DNA from: Streptosporangiaceae bacterium
GTDB lineage: Bacteria; Actinomycetota; Actinomycetes; Streptosporangiales; Streptosporangiaceae
DNA length: 37,591 nucleotides
Reading direction: 5' to 3'
Assembly (NCBI GenBank): GCA_030039155.1
Contig: JASHQL010000128.1
Location: 1 to 37,591 of the forward strand
This document shows positions 8,386 to 14,326 of the stretch, one piece after another. The notes below the pieces were generated by a model. It saw nothing but the letters and a program-made list of their open reading frames with translations. It did not search any database and was not told where the DNA came from. The position numbers and the translations under genes were made by a program. Positions within the stretch are counted from its first letter, which is position 1, and each line of letters starts with the position of its first letter.

Positions 8386-9900
8386 ATGGCAACGACTTCA
8401 TCAAGGGGGGTGGCCGCCGGCGAACCGGGCAAGGCGCTGAGCGGTCACCCTGCGGCCGCCAGGAAGGTGCGGCCCAAGAGAGTCCTCGGCATGACCAGCC
8501 TGGCGATGATCGACGTCGCCGCGGTGATCAGCCTGCGGAACCTGCCGACCGTCGCGGAGTACGGCTGGGGATCGATCTTCATCTTCGGTCTCGCGCTGGT
8601 CGGTTTCATGATCCCGATTTCGTTCGCCGCGGCCGAGCTGGCCAGCGGCTGGGCCGAGACCGGCGGCGTGTACGTCTGGGTCAGGGAGGCGTTCGGCAAC
8701 AAGTCGGGCGCGGTCGCGATCTGGGCCGACTGGGCGGAGAACCTGGTCTGGTACCCGACCGTGCTGTCGTTCATCGCGGCCTCGCTTGCCTACCTGCTGG
8801 TGCCGGCCTGGGCCAACAACAGGGCCTGGCTGTTCATCGTGATGATGGTGGTCTTCTGGGGCACCACGCTGGCGAACTTCTTCGGCGTGCGCGCATCGGC
8901 CAGGATCAGCACCTGGGGCACGGTGCTCGGCTCGGTGGTACCTGGCATCGTGCTGATCGGCCTTGGCATCGGCTGGCTGGCCAGCGGGCACACGCTGGCC
9001 GCGCCCTACCATGGCGCGCACTCGCTGATGCCCGCGCTCAGCCTGTCCAACCTGGTGTTCTTCTCCGGCGTGCTGCTTGCCTTCGCCGGCATGGAGATGG
9101 CCGGGTTCCACGCCCGCGAGGCCAAGAACCCGAAGAAGGACTTCCCCAAGGCCACGCTGCTTGCCTGCCTGCTGCTCGTCGGGCTGTACGTGCTCGGCAC
9201 CCTGGCGATCGCGGTGGTGGTGCCGCAGCACAAGATCGAGCTGAACTCCGGGCTGCTGCAGGCATTCCAGGTGTTCTTCAACAGGTTCGGGGTGGGCTGG
9301 CTGACCAGGCCGATGTCACTGCTGATCTTCGCAGGCGGCATCGCGCTGCTGTCCACCTGGATGTACGGCCCGGCCCGTGGCTTCATGCGGGCCTCCTTCG
9401 AGGGCGACTTCCCGAAGGTGTTCCAGGGCCATAACAGCAAGCTGGCACCGACCTCGGTGCTCTGGATCCAGGCAGGCATCGGCACGCTGTTCGCGCTGCT
9501 GTTCCTGTTCGAGCCGACGATCAGCGCGTCCTACTGGATCCTGTCGGCACTCACCACGCAGCTACTTGTGATCATGTACGTGCTGATGTTCGCGGCGGTG
9601 ATCCGGCTCCGCTACACCCAGCCGGACCGGCCCCGGCCGTACAAGATCCCAGGCGGCAAGATCGGCGTGTGGATCATGGCCGGCCTCGGCGTGGCCGGCT
9701 GCGTGTTCGCGTTCTACGTGGGCTTCGTCCCGCCATCGCAGATCACCACGGGCAACCACACGCTGTACATCACGCTGATGATCCTCTTCACCGCGGTGCT
9801 GGCGCTGCCGCCGATCATCATCTCCTGGTTCCGCAGGGACTCCTGGAAGGCAGACGCCCAGACCATGGCGGCCGTGCAGGCGTCCGAGGACGAGGAGTAG
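8386..9900 (+). CDS. APC-family amino acid antiporter, GadC-like
   Basis: A 504-residue APC-superfamily transporter with about 12 hydrophobic helices and a basic N-terminal tail. It resembles the glutamate:GABA antiporter group (GadC, YjeM) by AEL..GWAETGGVYVWV near helix 2, AFAGMEMAGFHAREAKNPKKDFPKA near helices 6-7, WMYGPARGF, and the tail pattern YKIPGG. Such carriers swap an external amino acid for its decarboxylation product. Placement between two amino-acid decarboxylases makes an amino acid/amine exchange role the best inference; the substrate is not readable. The start ATG at 8386 follows AAGGGAGC. A stem-loop at 9910-9945 separates it from the next decarboxylase. Confidence 0.85.
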   Translation: MATTSSRGVAAGEPGKALSGHPAAARKVRPKRVLGMTSLAMIDVAAVISLRNLPTVAEYGWGSIFIFGLALVGFMIPISFAAAELASGWAETGGVYVWVREAFGNKSGAVAIWADWAENLVWYPTVLSFIAASLAYLLVPAWANNRAWLFIVMMVVFWGTTLANFFGVRASARISTWGTVLGSVVPGIVLIGLGIGWLASGHTLAAPYHGAHSLMPALSLSNLVFFSGVLLAFAGMEMAGFHAREAKNPKKDFPKATLLACLLLVGLYVLGTLAIAVVVPQHKIELNSGLLQAFQVFFNRFGVGWLTRPMSLLIFAGGIALLSTWMYGPARGFMRASFEGDFPKVFQGHNSKLAPTSVLWIQAGIGTLFALLFLFEPTISASYWILSALTTQLLVIMYVLMFAAVIRLRYTQPDRPRPYKIPGGKIGVWIMAGLGVAGCVFAFYVGFVPPSQITTGNHTLYITLMILFTAVLALPPIIISWFRRDSWKADAQTMAAVQASEDEE

Positions 9901-9909
9901 CGCAGCCCA

Positions 9910-9945
9910 GCTGGCCCCCAGACGCTCCGGCGCGAGGGGGCCAGC
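9910..9945 (+). terminator. Stem-loop after antiporter gene
   Basis: GCTGGCCCCC and GGGGGCCAGC form a perfect 10-bp stem around a 16-nt loop, 10 bp after the antiporter stop and 49 bp before the next start. There is no T-tract, as is usual in GC-rich actinomycetes. It may terminate partially, letting the downstream decarboxylase be expressed at a different level. Confidence 0.6.
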
Positions 9946-9993
9946 GGTGGTTTGAGGCATCAGCCCTGGAACGCACGATGAAGGAGCACCACG

Positions 9994-12414
9994 ATGGAGC
10001 ACTACGACAAGTACCCGGTCCTGCTTGCCGAGCATGAGCTCGGCACCGGATCGGCAATCGACACCGCTACCATGGCGCTGGCATCGGCACTGACCGACCG
10101 CGGCCTGCGGGTGATCACCGCGCGGACGGCAGCGGACGCCAGCTTCGCCATCGCCGCGCACGCAGGCCTCGGTACCGTGCTGCTCGACTGGGACCTGTTC
10201 GACTCCGAGCGCGAGTTGCACGCCCTGCTCGACCAGATCCGCAAGGTGAGCGAGGAACTGCCGGTGTTGCTGCTGGCCGAGCGCGCGGATGTGGAGGGCA
10301 TCCCGCTGTCGGTTGCCGAGCGCACCGACGGGTTCTTCTGGCTGCACGAGGACACTCCGGAGTTCGTGGCAGGCCGGATCGAGCGGCTCGTCCAGGGCTA
10401 CGCCGACCGGCTGCTCTCGCCGTTCTTCGGCGCGCTGAAGCGCTACGTCGACGACTACAACTGGACCTGGTGCTGCCCGGGCCACAACGGCGGCATGTTC
10501 TACCGGAAGACCCCGCTCGGCCGGGCGTTCTTCGACTACGTTGGCGAGCCGTTCCTGCGCGGCGACCTGTGCAACGCGGCGCCGGAACTGGGCTCGATCC
10601 TGCAGCACCAGGGCCCGGTCGCCGACGCCGAGCGTAAGGCCGCTGAGGTGTTCGGCGCTGAGCGCACGTACTTCGTGCTGAACGGCACGTCCACCTCGAA
10701 CAAGATGGTGACGATGTCCCTGCTCACGCCGGGCGACCTGGTGCTGTTCGACCGCAACTGCCACAAGTCGAACCACCACGGCGCGCTGATGATGGCCGGG
10801 GCGATCCCCGTGTACCTGAACCCGACCAGGGACGCCAACGGCATCATCGGCCCGGTTGACCACCGGTTCCTTGACGAGGACTACATCCGCGAGCAGATCA
10901 GGCGCAACCCGCTGGTCACCGACCAGGACGCCTGGCAGCGGCCGCGCCCGTTCCGGCTGGCGATCCTCACCAACACCACCTACGACGGCGTCTGCTACAA
11001 CGAGCGCGAGGTGCTGGACAAGATCGGCCGGCTGTGCGACTACATCCTGTTCGACGAGGCCTGGATGGCCTATGCCAAGTTCCACCCGCTGTTCGTCGAC
11101 CGGTACGGCATGGCGCTGACCGGCCTCGGGCCCGACGACCCCGGCATCTATACCACCCAGTCGACGCACAAGTGCCTGGCCGGCATGTCGCAGGCCTCGC
11201 AGATCCACGTCAGGGACAGCCACCTGCGCGGCCAGCGACGCGAGGTCGGCCATGACCGGTTCAACGAGGTGTTCATGATGCACACCTCGACCTCGCCGCA
11301 GTACAACATGATCGCCTCGCTCGACGTCGGCGCGCAGATCATGCGCGGCCGTCCGGGCTTCGCGCTGGTGGACGAGGCGGTCAGGGAGTCCATCGCGCTG
11401 CGCAAGCAGGTCGAGCGCTACCACGATGAGCTGGCCGCCCGGGCGGCGGACGGCGACCACGCCGGGTGGTTCTTCGACATCTTCGGCCCGCACCAGGTCA
11501 CGGTCACGCCGGAGCAGCTCACCGCTGCTGCCACCGAGCCGTACCTGGACCTGCAGGTGCGCGAGGCGCTGGCGAAGGCCACCGCGGATGGCGGCTTCGC
11601 CGCGACGGCGTGGCGGGAGGTGCCGGACGACATCCTGGCCAGCGTGCCGGAGTGCTGGATGTTCCACGACGGCGACGACTGGCATGACCTCACCGGGCTC
11701 GCGCCCGGCTACGTCATGCTCGACCCCACCAAGTGCTCGCTCACCACGCCGGGCATCGAGGGCGGCCGCAGGTTCGCCGAATCCGGCATCCCGGCAGCCG
11801 TGCCTGCCGCGTTCCTGCGCGCCCGCGGCATCGTGAACGAGAAGACCAGCTTCTACACGATCTTGTTGCTGGTCACTCCGGCCATCGAGCGCGGCAAGTC
11901 CGGCACGCTGCTGTCTGAGCTGCTGGACTTCAAGCGCGGCTACGACCACGACGCCATGGTCGGTGACGTGCTGCCCGCGCTCGCCGAGGCGTACCCGGAC
12001 CGGTACGGGAAAGCCGGGCTGCGCGAACTGTGCGACGAGATGCACGCGGTGTTGCGCGACCGCAATGCCGACCAGCTGCAGAAGGCGGTCTACAACGCCG
12101 AGCACGAGCCCGAGCCGGTGCTGTCCCCGGTGGACGGCCACACGGCCATGCTTCGCGGCAACTGCGAGCTGGTCCCGCTCGGCGAGCTGGCCGGCCGGAT
12201 CGCGGCAAGCCTCATCGTGGTCTACCCGCCAGGCATCGCGATCATGGTTCCGGGCGAGCGGTTCGCCGCGGACTCGGCAGCGGTGGAGTACCTGCGGCTG
12301 TTCGAGGAATGCGACAACCGGTTCCCCGGCTTCGAATCGGAGATGCAGGGCATCTTCCCGCGCCGCGACGAAGACGGCCGGCTGCGCTACTACACCTACG
12401 TGGTCAAGGAGTAG
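9994..12414 (+). CDS. PLP-dependent ornithine-decarboxylase-like enzyme
   Basis: An 806-residue class-I Orn/Lys/Arg decarboxylase, paralogous to the gene at 5859-8162. Residues about 8-135 form the receiver-like wing domain. The PLP domain shows WCCPGHNGGMFY, LNGTSTSNKM, DRNCHKSNHHGA and the lysine motif STHKCLAGMSQASQIH (Lys393), followed by RDSHLRGQRREVGHDRFNEVFMMH. That last stretch is like E. coli SpeF/SpeC (THKQLAGTSQTSQIH..DNHIRGQ), so ornithine to putrescine is the best guess. The C-terminus FPGFESEMQG matches its paralogue. AAGGAG lies 8 bp upstream of the ATG. No DevR-like box was found in the 93-bp leader, so transcription may come partly from the antiporter promoter. A very strong hairpin follows. 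Confidence 0.9.
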   Translation: MEHYDKYPVLLAEHELGTGSAIDTATMALASALTDRGLRVITARTAADASFAIAAHAGLGTVLLDWDLFDSERELHALLDQIRKVSEELPVLLLAERADVEGIPLSVAERTDGFFWLHEDTPEFVAGRIERLVQGYADRLLSPFFGALKRYVDDYNWTWCCPGHNGGMFYRKTPLGRAFFDYVGEPFLRGDLCNAAPELGSILQHQGPVADAERKAAEVFGAERTYFVLNGTSTSNKMVTMSLLTPGDLVLFDRNCHKSNHHGALMMAGAIPVYLNPTRDANGIIGPVDHRFLDEDYIREQIRRNPLVTDQDAWQRPRPFRLAILTNTTYDGVCYNEREVLDKIGRLCDYILFDEAWMAYAKFHPLFVDRYGMALTGLGPDDPGIYTTQSTHKCLAGMSQASQIHVRDSHLRGQRREVGHDRFNEVFMMHTSTSPQYNMIASLDVGAQIMRGRPGFALVDEAVRESIALRKQVERYHDELAARAADGDHAGWFFDIFGPHQVTVTPEQLTAAATEPYLDLQVREALAKATADGGFAATAWREVPDDILASVPECWMFHDGDDWHDLTGLAPGYVMLDPTKCSLTTPGIEGGRRFAESGIPAAVPAAFLRARGIVNEKTSFYTILLLVTPAIERGKSGTLLSELLDFKRGYDHDAMVGDVLPALAEAYPDRYGKAGLRELCDEMHAVLRDRNADQLQKAVYNAEHEPEPVLSPVDGHTAMLRGNCELVPLGELAGRIAASLIVVYPPGIAIMVPGERFAADSAAVEYLRLFEECDNRFPGFESEMQGIFPRRDEDGRLRYYTYVVKE

Positions 12415-12422
12415 GCCGGACC

Positions 12423-12463
12423 GCCGAACGTCCTGCCCATCAGCCTCGGGCAGGACGTTCGGC
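12423..12463 (+). terminator. Strong 16-bp stem-loop terminator
   Basis: GCCGAACGTCCTGCCC and GGGCAGGACGTTCGGC form a perfect 16-bp stem with a 9-nt loop, starting 9 bp after the decarboxylase stop. It is the strongest hairpin noticed in the window and lacks a T-tract. It insulates the downstream cNMP-binding gene and its own promoter boxes. Confidence 0.8.
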
Positions 12464-12477
12464 CTGACCAGCCGGGC

Positions 12478-12513
12478 AGGACGCAGGTCGCGCGGCTGGG
12501 TGACATCCGGCCC
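12478..12513. promoter_or_regulatory. Tandem candidate DevR boxes upstream of cNMP gene
   Basis: AGGACGCAGGTCGC at 12478 and GTGACATCCGGCCC at 12500 start 22 bp apart, and the pair ends 70 bp before the ATG. Each is a weaker match than the best sites. Spacing and position match the stronger pairs. Confidence 0.4.
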
Positions 12514-12583
12514 TACCGGCAGGGTGCGGCAAGGCGTGAGCTGGTGGTGACATCGAGGACCAGCGGTTCAGGGGGAGGGCGTC

Positions 12584-13042
12584 ATGACCGAGTCAGCATC
12601 GATCATCGGCGCGCAGCAATTTCTGCGCACGATGCCAGCGGCCTACGTCGAGCGGCTGGCGGCCGTCGGCACGCACATAAGCCTGCCTGCCGGGCACCGG
12701 TTGTTCGAGGAAGGCGGGCCCGCGGACAAGTTCTGGCTGATCGACGCCGGGCAGGTCGCACTCGACGTGCTGATCCCAGGCGACGGCCGGGTGACCATCG
12801 AACGGCTCGGACGCGGCGACGTCGTCGGCCTGTCCTGGTTGCAGCAGCCGTACCAGTGGCGGTATGGCGCCATCACCACCCAGCCGATGCAGGCGTTTGA
12901 GTTTGACGCCAGGCAGGTGCGTGCGGCGTGTGAGCAGGACCCGGCCTTCGGCTACGCGATCGTCTTGCGGTTCATGGCGGTGGCGGCGCGCCGGCTGCAG
13001 GCGACCAGGGCACGCCTGACGGCGGCCTGCGCGGCCGCCTGA
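12584..13042 (+). CDS. Single-domain cyclic-nucleotide-binding protein
   Basis: A 152-residue Crp-type effector domain without any DNA-binding tail. Landmarks are the beta-roll start (LPAGHRLFEEGGPADKFWLIDAGQVAL), a GDVVGLSWL segment where the phosphate-binding cassette lies, and the C-helix ending LQATRARLTAACAAA. It lacks the canonical RxS of a cAMP pocket, so the ligand is unknown and may not be a cyclic nucleotide. GGGGGAGGG precedes the ATG. A tandem pair of DevR-like sites lies upstream, suggesting membership of the hypoxia regulon. Whether it acts through a protein partner is not visible. Confidence 0.82.
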   Translation: MTESASIIGAQQFLRTMPAAYVERLAAVGTHISLPAGHRLFEEGGPADKFWLIDAGQVALDVLIPGDGRVTIERLGRGDVVGLSWLQQPYQWRYGAITTQPMQAFEFDARQVRAACEQDPAFGYAIVLRFMAVAARRLQATRARLTAACAAA

Positions 13043-13094
13043 CACGGCCGGCCGCCTGACAGGGCCGGCCGCCTGACAGGGCCGGCCGCCTGGC
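13030..13094. repeat. 17-bp tandem repeat over and after a stop codon
   Basis: The unit GCCGGCCGCCTGACAGG occurs twice exactly (13047-13063 and 13064-13080). It is flanked by a degenerate copy that includes the last codons and TGA stop of the cNMP gene, and by a truncated copy. Each unit holds the palindrome GGCCGGCC. It lies between convergent genes and could act as a bidirectional transcription end or be simple slippage expansion. Confidence 0.8.
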
Positions 13095-13102
13095 CCGCGC
13101 TG

Positions 13103-13699
13103 TTAGCCGGCCGACCGCCTGCGGGTCCACTGCGGCTCGACCGCCCGCCAGGCGCGGCCCCATGCGGCCAGGCTGCACCTGGTCATGCAGGCCCGAATGA
13201 CACCAGCGCAGGCCAGCAGCACAAGCCCGAGTACCAGCGTCGCGGCGATCTCCGCCAGCCGCACGTTGTGATCGACCTCGACCGCGGACAGCGGCTGCCG
13301 CGGCCGGTCCGCGTTGTCGAGCCAGATCCGCACGGTCTTGCCCTTGGCTGTTCCTGCTGCCGCGGGCACCGCACCGACGTGACTGCGCCCGCCCACCGTC
13401 CACTTCGCCGGCGTCCAGCTATAGACCTGGCCCATGCCAGGAACGTCGGAGCCGGGCGCCCGCTGCAGCAGGACGGCTACCGCGGGCCGCCACGACCGCT
13501 GGCTGAGCTGCTGCTGCAGGTCAGCCTGGTGGACCAGGCCGCCAGCCAGGCCAGCGGCCAGCGGCGTGAGCAACGCCCAGCCGATGATGGCGGCCGGAAA
13601 AAGCCAGGCCCTCACCCGGTCGCTGCGGCGCAGCAGCTGGTTGCCGTCAACGGCAAGCCGCTGTGCCAGGCGTGCTCGCCATGTGGGCTGCCTGCTCAT
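13103..13699 (-). CDS. Rv1733c-like two-helix membrane protein
   Basis: A 198-residue protein with the plan of the DosR-regulon antigen Rv1733c. It has a short cytoplasmic start, NQLLRRSDRVRAW before the first membrane helix (AAIIGWALLTPLAAGLAGG), an external domain with ATVTV-like and PAKWTVGGRSHVGAV..GTAKGKTVRIWLDNAD segments, then a second helix (ATLVLGLVLLACAGVI) and a basic tail. Rv1733c has the same order, including 'PARWVVNG..KSGDRVGIWVD'. The molecular function of the family is unknown. The start could be GTG 13708 or ATG 13699; the latter is chosen because GGGTGA lies 5 bp upstream. Two DevR-like sites lie 80-120 bp upstream. Confidence 0.78.
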   Translation of the reverse strand: MSRQPTWRARLAQRLAVDGNQLLRRSDRVRAWLFPAAIIGWALLTPLAAGLAGGLVHQADLQQQLSQRSWRPAVAVLLQRAPGSDVPGMGQVYSWTPAKWTVGGRSHVGAVPAAAGTAKGKTVRIWLDNADRPRQPLSAVEVDHNVRLAEIAATLVLGLVLLACAGVIRACMTRCSLAAWGRAWRAVEPQWTRRRSAG

Positions 13700-13780
13700 T
13701 GTCGTCACCCAGCTGCCGCTAGCAGGTCCGGTGCGCGACCGGCTGGTGCCAGCATCACCCGGTCCCCGCGGGCGCCGTCA

Positions 13781-13816
13781 GGGCCGATCGGCCCGCCATC
13801 GCAAGACCTTTGGCCG
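13781..13816. promoter_or_regulatory. Tandem candidate DevR boxes for Rv1733c-like gene
   Basis: GGGCCGATCGGCCC at 13781 is a perfect palindrome, differing from the box halves by one base each. AAGACCTTTGGCCG at 13803 starts 22 bp away. The pair is 82 bp upstream of the chosen start of the minus-strand gene and just beyond the stop of the preceding USP gene. Confidence 0.5.
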
Positions 13817-13827
13817 GACTGGCCAGG

Positions 13828-14295
13828 TCAAGCACGGCCGGGCTCACCGCGAACGATGACGATCGGGCATGGCGAGTGATGCGCGCAGTGCTGGCTGACC
13901 GAGCCAAGCAGCGCGCCGGCGAACCCGCCGTGCCCGCGGCTGCCCACTACCAGCAGGTCAGCGTGCCCGGCCTCGTGGAGCAGCACTTCTGGCGGGTAGC
14001 CCTGCCTGATGGTCGTGCTGACCTGGACCGCGCTCGCCGGGTCCACGGCGGCCGCGATCGCCGCGCTCGCGGTCTTGGCGGCCAGTTCCGCAAAGTCGGC
14101 GGTTTCCAGCGCTGCCACCGGCGCCCATGAGTATCCGCCGAGTACCGCGGGAATCTGCCAGGCCGTGACGACCTCGACGGAGCTGCCGGTCAGTTCGGCT
14201 TGGCGCACCGCCCAGCGCAGGGCGGCACGTGACGGAGCCGATCCGTCGACGCCCACGACGATTGCCCGGTGCTGACCGGCCTGCTGCTCGGTCAT
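13828..14295 (-). CDS. Universal stress protein, canonical ATP motif
   Basis: A 155-residue UspA domain. It begins IVVGVDGSAPSRAALRWAVRQA and ends GSRGHGGFAGALLGSVSQHCAHHSPCPIVIV, giving the full G-x2-G-x9-G-S nucleotide-binding motif. ATP binding is therefore likely, as in M. tuberculosis Rv2623. GGAGGA lies 5 bp before the ATG. The gene starts 31 bp after the acyl-CoA synthetase fusion gene on the same strand, so the two form an operon. In DosR regulons such Usps accompany entry into slow growth; a direct partner here is unknown. Confidence 0.93.
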   Translation of the reverse strand: MTEQQAGQHRAIVVGVDGSAPSRAALRWAVRQAELTGSSVEVVTAWQIPAVLGGYSWAPVAALETADFAELAAKTASAAIAAAVDPASAVQVSTTIRQGYPPEVLLHEAGHADLLVVGSRGHGGFAGALLGSVSQHCAHHSPCPIVIVRGEPGRA

Positions 14296-14326
14296 CGAAT
14301 CCTCCTTCGGCTGGACCGGCCCGCGG

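Noticed and set aside
9562-12141. 859-aa minus-strand ORF opposite the antiporter and second decarboxylase
   Set aside because: Arg/Val/His-rich shadow of the plus-strand PLP decarboxylase, which has clear catalytic motifs; long antisense frames are expected in DNA of this GC content.
13030-13094. CRISPR-like array
   Set aside because: Units are 17 bp and directly adjacent with no spacers, so it is a simple tandem repeat.
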